Notes under the pieces: generated by a model | Database searches by the model: none | What the model was told of the DNA's origin: nothing | What the model saw: the letters and a program-made list of their open reading frames with translations, nothing else | Position numbers and translations under genes: made by a program | In this document: in pieces, positions 30,601-42,872 of the stretch | Position numbering within the stretch: the first letter of the stretch is position 1 | Layout of the letters: each line of letters starts with the position of its first letter | Source of the DNA: Davidsoniella eucalypti | Taxonomy: Eukaryota > Ascomycota > Sordariomycetes > Microascales > Ceratocystidaceae | DNA: 46,176 nucleotides | Assembly: GCA_004009845.1 (NCBI GenBank) | Contig: RMBW01000160.1 | Location: 1 to 46,176 of the forward strand | Direction: 5' to 3'

Positions 30601-32229
30601 TTTCTTTTTCTTTCATCCACTTCAAGCGATACGATTTACTCTCGGTGTTTTTTGGGTAAATTTATGCGTGTATTTCTTGTGTCACCGCAACGTGTACACT
30701 ACGATAATATTTCAAGTTCGACAGCCAGTAGATATACGAAGATGACACAGCTCTCAAAGCCATCTGTGATTTATGTCTCGTTCATTCGTAGAAAAGGCCT
30801 TTTTTTAATATTGAAAAATAGATAAACACAACTCTCTTATATTTGTCCCCGTCAACCCCTAGTTATCAACATCTAGCTGGCTAAATGTTCTGGAAGGAAG
30901 TCTCCGATCACATTCCCTTCAATTTACAACTCACTCAAGCCTTGAAATATCATTTCACGTATTCTTACATGTCGAAAGGATTGTAGCTTAACAGTCTTGT
31001 GCCAGCCCCGCGATGTGACAACAACAAAATAGCTCGGCAATCCCAGTCAGACCAAGATTAAAGCACTTCTCTGGAGCAATGTGCTAGGTAAATAGGGCAT
31101 AAACCCTTCTTTTGTGCTTCTCATCCAACAGTCACCTCTTCGGAAAGGAATCCCCCCCCCCGTTGGCTTCCAGTCGCTGACTTATTTTTCATGCAATGTG
31201 GCTTTCTCATTGTCGTCTCGGCTGGATATATCGGTTACATGTACAGCCAGTCTCAGTATACAACAATCACAAAACGCACATGCGTTCTGCCACTTGCACT
31301 GCAGACATTTCATGGGACCCCTCTTACGACCTTTACAAAAAAAAAAAACCAGTTCTATCACAATTATGATTCTCGCTTTTCTCTTTTTTACACTTCTTTT
31401 TGCGTGCTATTATCATGTTATAGAAATTGTGGAGATGCGTTGCCCACAAATTTTATTCTTCTTTACTGAAGATAGCAACGTACATACGGTTTGCTACATG
31501 ACCTGTCGTCTGCAGTTACGATGCCTGATACGTGCTATAGAAGCACTCGGGCCCGTCGTTTTACTACTACTCATCACCATTAATCAGGACTCAATGAAGA
31601 CTGCTGTTCCTTCTTTATGTCATGATCCACGGATAGATATTCACCATGCTGATATTCCTTCATGTTTTGCCAGACAAAGCGATATCTATATCATACTACA
31701 TGTATATACAACTTTACAAAGATGTACAGATCCTTCCTCTTATTGATGTCCACAAGTAGGAATAGCACTCTAACCAGGATTGTCAGGCAGTCTTGCTCCG
31801 CCAAGGCGTATCCCCTGTTCCAACGCAACATACACAATGTACATGATTGTACATGTAGTTTCTATCAACTGGATATATACAATTGGCCCCTTTTTGTACC
31901 ACGAACGTTTTCGTTGGGGACTTTATGTTCAAGATAAAAGCGCAGTGCATCAAGTGCTGCCGTTAAATACTACATGTATTGTAAAATTAGAGCGTATTCT
32001 TGTAAGTGGAGTTTATTCTCCCACCAAGTATGACGAGCGCTGGTTGCATAAGTCGTGTCTCCCTTTTGACATTGATAGGGTTTATAACCCTTGTCGTGAA
32101 TTCTGAGCTAGGATAATTGATGTTGAAGGACTTGCTAGCCGTAGCTATTCTAGTAGAGCTTCGATACAACTTACGATCCCTATAATAATAAATACCAAGT
32201 ATACTTGACCTGCTCTCGATATATCTACA
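27625..32229. other. 4.6-kb non-coding region between GBP2-like and COQ9 starts
   Basis: Divergent intergenic region, the longest gene-free stretch here. It is AT-rich and full of A/T homopolymers (for example 29880-29930, 30580-30610, 31330-31350), with a GGTTT/GGTAT tract at 28841-28872. Open frames reach 210 codons (31114-31746, from GTG), but with low-complexity hydrophobic composition and no recognised domain. No tRNA, rRNA or transposon ends seen. Confidence 0.6.
28841..28872. repeat. GGTTT/GGTAT microsatellite
   Basis: TGGTT-type units (28841-28858) grade into GGTAT units (to 28872). The first 18 nt are identical to the tract in LPD1 intron 1 at 18921-18938. Confidence 0.7.
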
Positions 32230-33126
32230 ATGGGCTCCATCTTTCAGAGACAATCACTCCGTCTTGCCTCGGCACATGTATCAAGGCTCACCCAACGCCT
32301 CCCCGCCTCCGCCATCTCCCGGTACCACTCCTACGACCACCCATCCTCCCCCGACAGCAGCTTCACGGCGACCGAGCGGCAGATTCTCGGCGCCGCCTAC
32401 CAGCACGTACCCGAGCTCGGCTTTACCTCGGAAGCCATATCAGCCGGCGCGCGCGATGCCGGCTTCCCGGCCATCACTGTTGGCGGCGTAGCCGACGGCG
32501 CGTTTGCGCTGGTGCGTTGGCACTTGGTCAACAAGCGATTGGCGTTGGCAGGGCAGAATAAAACGCTCTTTGCGACGGACCCCGAGGCGGAACGCTGGGC
32601 TACTGTGCAGGAGAGGGTGGAACGCCTGACGTGGGAGAGATTAGCGGGAAACCGTGACGTTGTTCACAAGTGGCAGGATGTAAGTCTGGATAGTTGGCTT
32701 GCTTTTTTTTCTTTTCTTTTTTCTGGGAAAAAACGACCTACATCTGGATAAAGAAACGAACTAACTCGTGATGCTTGGTTTTTTTTTATATAGGCCCTAG
32801 CACTGATGGCTCAGCCTGCATACGTTCCTGAATCCATGAAAGAACTCGGCGCTCTGACCGACGAGATCTACTTCCTAGCTGGCGACAAGTCTGTAGATCC
32901 CTCATGGTACACCAAACGAGGATCGCTCGGCGTCATCTATGTCTCTACCGAGCTCTTCATGACGAATGACCGCTCGAGCGATTTCTCCGAGACGAGAGAG
33001 TTCCTGAACCGCCGCCTTAATGAAAGCTCATCACTCGGCGGTGTCGTTGATGCCGTTGGCCAATACGCTGGCTTCACAGCTAGTGCGGCTTTGAACGTTC
33101 TTCGTAGCAAAGGTGTGCGCATCTGA
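32230..33126 (+). CDS. COQ9: Ubiquinone biosynthesis protein COQ9, 260 aa
   Basis: COQ9 is a lipid-binding protein of the CoQ synthome on the matrix face of the inner membrane. It presents intermediates to Coq7. Two exons, 32230-32679 and 32794-33126 (261 codons), with a 114-bp intron. The N-terminus (MGSIFQRQSLRLASAHVSRLTQRLP) is a mitochondrial targeting peptide. The TetR-like helical fold follows: TERQILGAAYQHVPELGFTSEAISAGARDAGFP resembles the DNA-binding-like helices of this family. The COQ9 C-terminal domain contains DEIYFLAGDKSVDPSWYTKRGSLGVIYVSTELFMTNDRS..ETREFLNRRL, which is highly characteristic, and it ends in an amphipathic helix (GGVVDAVGQYAGFTASAALNVLRS), the membrane-contact helix of COQ9. 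It is convergent with SMC6. No breaks. Confidence 0.95.
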
Positions 33127-33617
33127 AGCTATGGATTGTATGTTCTGTATCTATCAGATAACTGCATCGAAGCACTACCCAGGAAAAATGGCTTGTCTTT
33201 TATAGGCTATCATCTTTGTACACCATCACTATACACTTCTTTTATATGTATTCTTAGTTAATGATCCTTAATTCGTAAAATATCTGAACTGTTTAAATAC
33301 GCCATCGAAATATCAACGCTACATGTGTGATGCAAAGCCGTACACAAATAGCAGCAAGAAAGAAATATAATGAAATAAAACCCTGCACCGTCCATACCCT
33401 ATATAAACGCCATGGTATCTCATCTTTGATAGCAAATGACTATACCTACCACCTTACCTTTTTAATGGCAGGGTGAAAAAAAAAAGAAAAGAAAGAACTC
33501 CAGGGAAAGTAGGTGAAATATAAGCGCATATACATAAGATGCCCGAGTCGTAAGATGTACAATGGAAAAGCAAAAGAAAAAAAAACAGTAAAGAACAAGT
33601 AATTATGTGTCTCTCGA
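33127..33617. other. Convergent 3' flanks of COQ9 and SMC6
   Basis: 491 bp, AT-rich, with an A-rich purine stretch at 33474-33510. Presumed 3' UTRs; no gene. Confidence 0.6.
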
Positions 33618-36600
33618 CTATGCCATATCAGTGATTCTGCGTTGTCTAGGATCAGTCAAACGAATGATCTTGACGTCCTTGTCTAGCTCGGCTCGACCTT
33701 CGATGGCATTGGGCGTGATGAATATATGCTGGCGTGATACGGAACGTCGAGCGGCAGTGATCTATTGGCCAAAATGTTAGTAAAACAGGATATGATACTA
33801 CTGTAAAGAGAGATCGAGGACAAAACTTACCAGCATGTTGGTGCTAATGGCACGGTTAACATTGTCCATGAACACATCAAACTCATCCAAGCATCTGATC
33901 GAAGAGCCCATGGCTTCCCAGATAGCCAAAAGCATGCAAATCGAAGAAAAGGACTTCTCGCCACCGGAAAGAGTATTGGTGTTGCGGCCCTTGTCGATCT
34001 TACGATGCTCGTCTGGCTCGACTTGGAGGGCTAGAACCTTGGACCGGTGGTCGATCAACATACGACCTCGGAAACCGCGCTCACTGAGGAGATACGCAAA
34101 GTTGACGCGAGTACGCGCTGACAAGTGACGCTGGAAGTATCGCCAACGCTCGATACGATCGGCAAGCGAGTCCTTGAGACTGCGCTGGAGGCGCAGGAAG
34201 TTCTTGATTTCGTTCTTCATGGCCGTGTATCTCTCCATGGCTTCGGTCTCGGAGGCTATGATATCCTCGGCATTTCGGTTCGTGATTTGACTGGTGAATA
34301 GTCGAATTTGCTCTTTGAGAGTGTTATATGTGGCGCTGAGAGCTTCGTGGGTTTCTTCTGGCGCGATTTCGGGACGATCAGGCTGCGTTTGTATTGCAGT
34401 ACGAGTCCATTGTTCGAGGGCTGACTCTTCGTTTCGACACTCCCTCTTGAGCTTCTCTAACTTGGCCTGAGTATCGGATAGGACTTGCTCTGTTTCGAGC
34501 TTGGTGGACTGAGCCAATCGCAACGCGTCATTGTTGCCCGAGACTTTGGCTTCGACATCTCTAAGCCGGACATCGAACTGCTGCTTTTTGACCCGTTCAA
34601 TGCTGACTTGCTGACTGATCTGTTGGAAAGCAGCCAAGGCCTCGTCACGTTGAAGCGTCAACTGCGTGAGCTGACCACGTTCAAACTCTTGGCGATCCTC
34701 GGTCTCCTTTAGGCGATCACGATAGTCTAGAAGCTTGCTGTCTCCCGTCTCGAAAACTTCCATTTCAAGGTCGATATCTGTGATCCGATCCCGAATTTCC
34801 TTCTGGGTTCTGTCGCATCGCGCTATACTAGCCTCTAACGCTTTGATTTCCGCTTCGCGACGGACGCATATCTCTTTGGCATCGGTGACTTTGCGGCGGA
34901 ATTCGACTAGATCTCGTTCGAGTTCTTCTGCGAATCTTTGCCGCTCTTTGACTTGTTCTTCGGCGTCAGAACGAAGTCGAAGTCCCGAACTCCATCGGTC
35001 GATGGGTGATGTGCTGATACTCGAGCCACGGCTAGTCAGCATCAGACCATGACCACGCTTGTTCGCATGGTCATGTTGACAGAGACAGGCGCCAGAATTC
35101 GCAGGCCGGTTGCGGAACATGACATCTTCAGCCTCTGATCGACTTGCAATCAGAATGGTTTGCTCGATTGAATGGTTCATGACAAGAGCATCACGGACAA
35201 TGGTGTTATCAAAGCTCAGGACTCGAAGGATAGTGTCGAAGCGCGGATCCGGCTCCTTGCCGTCGAGATTCAAGGGGGTTGGCGACATCTTGATGACGGG
35301 TATATTTCTAGTATTGGCTTGACTCATCAATCTGTTCAGGCGATCCATGTCGGGCCGGTTAGTGACGATGAAGCCTTGCGGTGTAGCACCAAGATATTTC
35401 TCAATGATACCTGACCACATTGGCTGATTCAGCGTGATATGCCGGCCAATCGGACCAATGGGCTTGAAGGTCCAGCGTTTTTCCTCATCGATGAGCTTGA
35501 GAAGCCGACCAGTGTTTGGGGGAAATGCATCTAGCCAGTTACCTTGGCTATGTCGAAGCTTTTCAACCTCCATGAAGCAGGATTTTACCTGGTTGCTCTT
35601 GGATCGGAACTCCGCATCTTTGTTCCTCAAGTCAAGCGTTGCCGACTCTAGGCTTTGCTGGAGACCGGGCCGTTGCATGGTTATATCGGTATACTGGTCT
35701 TGAATTTCTTTGAGGCTGGCCTTGGCTGCGTTGAGCTCCTCTTGCTTGAGAGCACGAGCATCACCACTTAGGGCATCAAGACGAGCCTCCTCATTCTTGA
35801 TATCGGCTTTGAGAGATTCAACTTCTCTGCCGGCATCAGTCCAGCGATCGGTTGCTGTCTGTCTTTCCCGCTTGACGGTTCGTAGACGCTCCTTTGCCGC
35901 TTCGTGTTGTCGTTCGAGAGCTTCCCAATCTTGATTGAAGGCATTTTGATCCTGGACGACAGCTTCCACTTCTGCCTTGTACTTGACGATGTTGGCCATG
36001 ATACCGTCAATGTTGGCGTGTGCAATCTCTAGGTCTGCTTCGACTTTAGAGACATCCTGCTTCTTCGACTTGACTGCGTCCTTTAAATCCTCAATCTCGC
36101 GCTCTTTTGCGCATACCTGAGACCACACAAGTTTGCCACGGAGATTTCTGACATTGGTCTTCATCTGGTGGCTCCTACGAAGAATATCGGCAGTCGCATG
36201 GGCTTTGTCGGCACTCTCCTTGAGCGACTCAAGCAAGGCATCTGCCGAGGCAAGTCTTGTCTCGATACCTTCCAGAAACTCCTCGATGATTCTGTAGTCC
36301 TGGTCAAGAGACTCGAGCTGGACACCCTGAACAAAATACTTATATTTGAGCTGTGCCGACGCAGAATTGAGGAACTGTCGTGCATTATCCTGCGATAGCA
36401 CGTTGAGGGGATTGTCAACTTGTAGACAGAAGTGCTCAACAATCTCGTCCACAGCCTGGCGGGTTTTGTTGACTGTACGAGTTCCAGTCATAGACTTGAT
36501 GGCGAATCCAGACGTACCTCTAATGTCAAAAGACCGCTCAATAATGATCGACTCGCCGTACACGGTGGGCTGAAACGCACCATCGCCGCGGTTCTTCAAT

Positions 36601-37220
36601 TTCACTTGTATGATGGACTTTTCACGGCCTTCTTTGATGAATGCCTTGAGACTACCACCACGGTTAGTCGAGCTAGCCTTGGCACCAAGACACAGGGTAA
36701 TAGCCGTAAGAACAGCACTTTTACCACTACCGTTCTCTCCAACTACAAAGTTCAGCAATGGACCAAGCTCGACATGCAAGCGCTCGTGACACATGAAGTT
36801 GATGCATGTTACGGATTCTATAATGCCACTCTCAGCGGCGTCCGTAGTATTAATATGGATGGGCCGTGAGAAGACCTTCTGGGTCGCAACTTCGTCGTCT
36901 AACTCTTCGTGGCACAGATGTTGGAAGTCTGCGTCGCGCATGATCTCGTACTGTGTTCGGGGAGGAGTACCGCCACGTTCTCTGCGCGCAAAGCCGTCGT
37001 CGGAATCTGCGTCGTCCTCGTACTGCGACTTCTGTGATGTCGCGGGTTGGCCGCGGCCGCCCTCGTTGCCGTGGCCGGAGTCATCTTCGTGGTTTTGCTG
37101 GACGCGGGGGCGTTTGTTACGCTGTGCCGAGGGCTGTGACGAAGTTCCGTTTCGTTGTGAGCTGCCATAGACCTCATCGTCATCGTCGTGTGGGCGACGA
37201 GCCCTCTTGTGAGATGACAT
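33618..37220 (-). CDS. SMC6: SMC6, structural maintenance of chromosomes protein 6, 1177 aa
   Basis: SMC6 pairs with SMC5 in a SUMO-ligase-associated complex for recombination repair and replication-fork stability. Two exons, complement(join(33618-33761, 33831-37220)), with a 69-bp intron near the 3' end; 1177 residues. Walker A is GENGSGKS at 161-168. Long coiled coils flank a hinge (about 510-700, including GPIGRHITLNQPMWSGIIEKYLG). The ABC signature is LSGGEKSF from 1084, and Walker B is IRCLDEFDVFMD with D1112/E1113. The last exon adds ITAARRSVSRQHIFITPNAI and ends QRRITDMA. The first about 90 residues are a disordered Asp/Arg/Gln-rich tail. MSSHKRARR at 37220 is the first ATG; the upstream frame to 37235 starts with GTG. 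The 3390-bp main exon has no interruption, which shows that sequence quality in the interior of the window is good. Confidence 0.96.
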
Positions 37221-38393
37221 ATAACGCTGTAGCACACACCTTGTTAGCGGCGTTGTTCAAGACCTTTGGCGACTACCGCTGAGCAGCAGGAAATGCGAGG
37301 AATCTTACGAGATGGGAGGAGATCGAAAGTCGAGTCTATGCAGGGGAAAGAAATCAAAGTGTCTGGTGGGTTCTGGTAGAAATGATCAGACATGAAGGAC
37401 GTAGTTTGGAGCAATTGCGACAAAATGATACAATATATGATGGTGATTCAATATATTGAGTACGCCTATAAGAGAAGAAAAAAAAAGGTCAAGTGAAACA
37501 CAGGCTATCGAGCTAGTTTAATTGATTACAATTACGACAAAAACTGGACAATAGGGAATTTGTAATTCATATATAGAACATGCTGGCCCTGTGAATCTTG
37601 ACTTTGGAATACTTTTGAATACACAAACGCGCTATAAGCAGCTGGGGCCTTTTTTTCACAACGCGACTTTAATGGGCCGCATTTAGAGGTGGCAGGGTCA
37701 AAAGTACATTGACACGATACACCAGAGCACAGTATGCAGCACTGTGGCAGCTGCTAAAAATAGCCAGCTTCCTCTTGTGCAACAAACAGAGTGAGGCGTG
37801 ATTACAAGTCATATAATATACTATGTATGTCTTGCAATACGATGCTACATGTATATATATCACACTTTGATTACACTGTTGTTTGCTATATTGATGACTA
37901 TGATGCTAACGGAAACGAATGTATTTACAAACAGATAACTATATATCCAAGACCTGCCGTTGTATGCAAATTGACAGTAGAAAACCCTTGGATAAATCAG
38001 CATATATGTGTAAACTTCATCTTCGAGACACGACATCACTACGTTCGTCAAGTGTTAGTGAACAAAGGTAGAAATGACGCCATCTAGAATAAGTATAGAA
38101 GATTACATTAGCTCTGGCATTAACATTAGGCACTTATCACATGAGACACAATTACTATTCAAATTTGGGTTCAAATAATCTTTGACATTAACTATTCATT
38201 AATTATATAAATAAATAAAATAAAAAGACTGCGGGGATGTGTATATAGGATTGAAAAAAGGGACGTATTATGCGAAATTATGTACAAGTTGCCAACATGT
38301 CCGGCCATTGATAGCCTCTCGACACTCATCATGATGGTGAAAGCCGAGAGGCCGAGAAAAGAAATGAAGAAAAGAAAGAATACAAGTCATAGA
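37221..38393. promoter_or_regulatory. SMC6 upstream region / OPT 3' flank
   Basis: 1.17 kb between the SMC6 start and the OPT stop, same strand. AT-rich with no ORF of note. It must hold the SMC6 promoter at its left end. Confidence 0.55.
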
Positions 38394-40909
38394 TTACCAA
38401 GAGGTAGGGCCGATGAAAGAGCCATCGTCGGGCAGAATCTTGGTGACAGCCTCGCCAGTGGCATCCAGGTTGTTGTTGAACACGGTGTTACCCCACCATT
38501 CAGGGAAGTTGGCGTTGCCGAGACCCAGACCCAGGGCAACAACGACGACGCACATGGCGGTACCGATATCCAGGGCACCGGAAAGAACGTAGTTGTAACG
38601 CGACCACCAGCCGTTCCAGCGGCTGCGGATGAAGGCGTTGAAGAGGAGACCGACAATACACCACTGGGCCAGGTACCAGGTGGTAGCAGGAGGAATCATA
38701 CCAGCGGCACCGAAGATGGCAGGCCAGAAGATGAAACGAACGAAGCTCTTGGGGTATCTGCAAGCGACGAAGTACTGGATAGTGGGCAGAGCAGCGCCGA
38801 CCAGCCACATATAGTTGACCCAGGAGTACATGGCACCAGCGCCGAACATGCGCTTGGGGCCGATGACACCCCAGATGACGGAGGCGTTGTAGAAAGTGCG
38901 GGCACCGGGGCAGGTCAGGCCCTGCTGCTGATGGGGGGTGCAGATACCGTCAATGTTCTCACGAAGGAAGTTGTAGGTGGCGATCTGGACGAAAGACAGC
39001 CAGACAACAGCGAAAGCCTGGCAGGCGAACATGGTGCGGGGGGGAATCTTCATGTAGTGACCAATCTTCATGTCGGCAATGTAGGCAAGGCCGTTGTAGC
39101 AGGTCATGTAACCCCAAGACTTGAACAGCATCATGGCGATGGGACGGCCGGGAAGCATGTAACCAATGATCATTTCCGTGATGACGTTGAGGCCAGTCTG
39201 CTGGTTGGTGACGGCCTGGATGATGCCGACGGGCAGAATGAAGAAGACGGCAATCAAGATGGCGATGATGTACGCCCACCAGGGAAGGTGAGTCTCCCAG
39301 ACCTGCGAGGCGATCATGCCGAAGGCGAAGGAGACGCCAAAGGTAGACAGGAACCACCACTCGGGAGCCTCTTTGTACTTGCTCATGAGCTTGAAGTGGA
39401 TGTCCGGGGGCTCGTACTTGAGATCGCGGGTGCGGGCAACGATATCCTGGCCGTAGAAGAGGGCAACGTGCACCAGAGTGGCGATGAGACCGGCGAAGCC
39501 CATGCTGTACGACAGCGAGAAGGCGGGGCCGAGAATCAGAGGCGAGTACTCGTCGTAGGCGGTCTGGTTGAACTGGAAGTCGGCAGTCAAGATACGGGTG
39601 GTGTTGTAGGTCTTGGCGAAGTGGTCGAAGTTGGTGTTGGCAGAGATGGGCAGGTACTTCATGTACTCGGGGCCGGCGTAGGACATGCCGATGCAGCCGA
39701 TCATCATCATGAAGATGCCGAAGGCGACGTTGTAGATGGCAAAGGCCGGGCTCTGGAGAGGAGACATCAGGAAGCCGGTGATGACGGACCAGTCGAACGA
39801 GATGGGGATGAGGCCCAGGCCGGTCTGGCCGCCCAGAAGCTGGTTGACCAGGACGTTGTTGGGGGCGATCCAAGTCGCAAACGTGAAGACCTGGAGGAAC
39901 TGGGCAAAGACCTGGGGAATCCACTCGTAGACAAAGGTGCAGCCGGCGACCATCATGAAGAAGGTGTAGCGGCCGACGCTCCAGCCGTTGGTGAGCGAGG
40001 GGTCGGAGGGGGCGTGGTCGTGCAGCGAGTACATGACAGTGGTGAAGATCAGGTTGGCTGGCCAGATCATGGACGAGGGCCAGACCAGGAAACGGCGCAG
40101 GACGCCAGCCAAGCCGAAGCCCATGGCCTGGGTCGAGACGATCAGCAGGATCTGGAAGCCCCAGCCAAAGGACTGGTTGTAGAACAGCTCCTGCGCCATC
40201 AGGATGTCGATGGCATAGGAAGCCGTGGCGCCGGCAGCAGTCATGATGGTGATGATGGTGTGTTCCTTGACAGTGAAATCTCCGGGGTTGAGGGGGATAA
40301 CCTCGCCGAAGGCATGGAAGTCGTGGTTGGGCATCCATTTGCCCCAGGCAACACCCATTCTGTAGATGGAGAAGCGTTAGTTTCAGGGTTCGGCAAGACG
40401 GCACAAGGGTTACGGGCGGGGAAGACGTACGGATAGCAGATCAGTTGGACCACGGTAGCCGAGATGGCGATGGGCGAACGCCGCAGGCCAAGCAGGATGT
40501 TGCAGGCGGCGACGATGGTGCACAGAATGCCACCAATGACCCAGGCACGGATGGTGCTGCAGGCGACGTCTGGATCGTCGGTATTGGGGACCTGGAGGGG
40601 GGGGTTCGTTAGTCACTGACTGACAAAAACAAAAGAGCAGAACCCATCGGACGTTGGACTACTTACAGCAGCGCGGACTTCGGCGTACGGAGAGTTCTCC
40701 TCGTACATGCTCTGCTCGACGGCAGTCTCCTTCTCGACATCGCCGCTCTGGAGGGTCTGGTCAATGCCGTCGAGGGCGTCGGCGTCCAGGTAGGGATCCC
40801 ATCTGGAGATCTTGCGCCGGCGGCTAAGACGCTCGGGAGCCTCGATGCTCGAGGAGCTAGCGGCCTCGGCAGACTCTGCGGCCTGCTTTCCGCGCCAAGA
40901 GAAACCCAT
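38394..40909 (-). CDS. OPT-family oligopeptide transporter, 789 aa
   Basis: Proton-coupled transporter of small peptides (tetra- to hexapeptides, glutathione) at the plasma membrane. Three exons, complement(join(38394-40359, 40431-40591, 40667-40909)), with introns of 71 and 75 bp; 790 codons. The N-terminal 80 residues are hydrophilic (SSSSIEAPERLSRRRK, acidic stretch). The body has many hydrophobic helices and both OPT signature motifs: NPG at 159-161 (LNPGDFTVKEH) and KIPPR at 572-576 (MKIPPRTMFACQ). GLNVITEMIIGY and NDDP-like NTDDPDVACSTIRAW are also family-typical. Codon use is strongly biased to C/G-ending codons, more than in VAC14 or SMC6, suggesting high expression. This bias also creates a 718-codon open frame on the opposite strand. 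Substrate cannot be deduced. The promoter region is 3.6 kb of non-coding DNA. Confidence 0.95.
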
Positions 40910-41078
40910 GGTTGGCGAAGGGTCGGTGGCGTATCCTCGTGGTGGCAGTGGGGGAGGAGGAGGAGGGGTTGCTGTCGATCACGAGAGAAGCTGCCTTGGG
41001 GGAGAATCGGGCTTTCTGGGTGAGGATGGGGAGGGAAAGGGAGAGAAGTCGTGGAAGCTGTGACGAGACAAGGCCGGG

Positions 41079-41085
41079 TCTTATA
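41079..41085 (-). promoter_or_regulatory. TATA-like box for the OPT gene
   Basis: TATAAGA on the minus strand, about 170 bp upstream of the OPT ATG. A TGACGT half-CRE-like sequence lies about 10 bp further upstream. Spacing is plausible for a core promoter with a leader over 100 nt. Motif evidence only. Confidence 0.35.
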
Positions 41086-42299
41086 CTTGGGCAACGTCAA
41101 GCGAGACCTAGCTTGGCGGTTCCTTGACAAAAAGTCAGTGCTCTAGTCGTTAGTGTCGAATACTTGCTATAAGCAAGGTGCCATGCCAAGTCTCGGCGCG
41201 ACCAGACCAACTTGCAACGCCTCGACAAGCTATGCTACATAGATATGGTGCTAATACACGGAATACATGGTACAACCAGCACTAAATCCGCCCGTCTCAC
41301 AGCTCTAACTCTAAGCTAATGCCAGTGCAAAGAACAAAAAAGACTGTGACGCACGCCATCTCTTCTGTCCAAGATCTGTTGTCTCTTTCTTGTCCTTCTC
41401 GTTGCTGTTATCGTCTGCTATCGTCTACGGCCCTTGCGTCCCCTGTCTGACGCCATTGCCACCATCACCTTCCACAGCTGCTACTACTTTCCGCTCCAAC
41501 GATGAAGCTTGTCAACTGCGGTTTGTCTGTGACTCTGCACTGCAGGCCAGATGCAGATGGCCTCGATATGGGCTGCCTTCGGGATATCCACACACCCATG
41601 CATGACATTGCCGTGCTTGGTTCACTAGGCCTGAATATCGTTGCCCCAGTAGCCACCCCTAGCTGCGTCAAGAGAGAACCCATCACAACTCGCTATCAAT
41701 CATTGGTGCTCTAGCTGGCAAAATCGCAATGATGCGGCTACAGCTTGTCCACGTCTTCTTCTCAGAGGCCAGCAGCTTCTTTTTGTTTTGCCACCAATCG
41801 AGGGCCAGCAGCAAAGGTTCCTTTTTTCTCTTTGGCCAGGTAGGGTGGCAATGCCGTCCCTCCAGTGCCATTTTATATCTTACAGATATCAAGATATTAC
41901 ACGCCTCAAACCACCCTCGTTCGTGATTCCCCAGAAAGGCAGGAGACCAAGACTAGGTTATCTTGTGGTAACTCTCCACGGCTGACTACATACATACATA
42001 CTATACTGTCTTCGGGTCTCTATCACTTACATGCCTAGCATGGCGATGTGATGCATGCAATCAGCCCTTGAAGTCACGATGTGTCCATGTACGGCCCCTT
42101 GTCAGGCCAGACTAGGTAAGTGATCTTTAGCCGGCAAGTGCTATCGACTTCTGCGTGGCTTTCAGTATCCGGCATCGGCTGGTTCTAGTCTTGGGAGCGG
42201 AGATCGATACGCTTAGACTGACAAACTCTACAACTATGGAAATCACATCGAGACTTCCTGTCCAAGTCGTTCATGGGGGCCTATCCATGACGAAGATCA

Positions 42300-42381
42300 T
42301 ACAGACCGCACGATAACAAGCGTCAGATCAGTTGGTCTGATATCAGATAGGAGATGTACAATATAGGACAAGCGGTCTGTA
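42300..42381. repeat. 10-bp inverted repeat pair with an inner hairpin
   Basis: TACAGACCGC (42300-42309) and GCGGTCTGTA (42372-42381) are perfect inverted copies 62 bp apart. Between them TCAGA...TCTGA forms a smaller stem near 42323-42340. It could be a small mobile-element remnant or a structured RNA; no target-site duplication is evident. Confidence 0.5.
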
Positions 42382-42802
42382 CGGTTGGTATGGTATATGG
42401 CGTTGTATCAGAATATGTTATAGTAACAGACTGAAATATCTAGACCTAGAATAACAAAAGATAAACGACGTGGCGGAATAATTACTCTGCATGACAGTAG
42501 CCGTGTTCGTTATGTTAGTTGAGGGGCCGCCTAACCAGCAGCTTTACGTGGCTTTCCTTAGTTGAATAGGCCACTAGCCCACTACAAGTTTAGCATGCCA
42601 GGCCCTGTAAATCGGATCGGACCGCACGAACACCAGTGCTTCCCAGAGGCAAAAGCTTTCAAGCTGCCTCTTTGGCTAATTTCTGCTAGTCAGACCAGAT
42701 CCTGGCCCGTTCGGTGCCCTAAAAGAGACGGAAAAGAAAGTCAGGAAATAGAGCACTAAGACTAACCTAATTTGGCTTTCTATTCTTCGCGCCATTTCTT
42801 GT

Positions 42803-42872
42803 TCTCTATCTTGGATTCTCTATCTTGGATTCTCTATCTTGGAGTCTCTATCTTGGAGTCTTTATCTCACGA
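42803..42872. repeat. 14-bp minisatellite, about 4.5-5 copies
   Basis: TCTCTATCTTGGAT is repeated at 42803, 42817, 42831 and 42845, the last two ending GAG, followed by a degenerate fifth copy to 42872. Perfect 14-bp period. Confidence 0.85.

Noticed and set aside
31114..31746. 210-codon open frame upstream of COQ9
   Set aside because: Starts at GTG, hydrophobic low-complexity composition, no motif, in homopolymer-rich DNA.
37218..37235. Upstream start for SMC6 at 37235
   Set aside because: Codon is GTG and the five extra residues include an acceptor-like CTACAG; the ATG at 37220 is the better start.
38280..40436. Large plus-strand ORF (718 codons) and other long frames over the OPT gene
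   Set aside because: Fully antisense to a clear transporter with OPT signatures, odd Gly/Asp/His/Val-rich composition, explained by codon bias of OPT.
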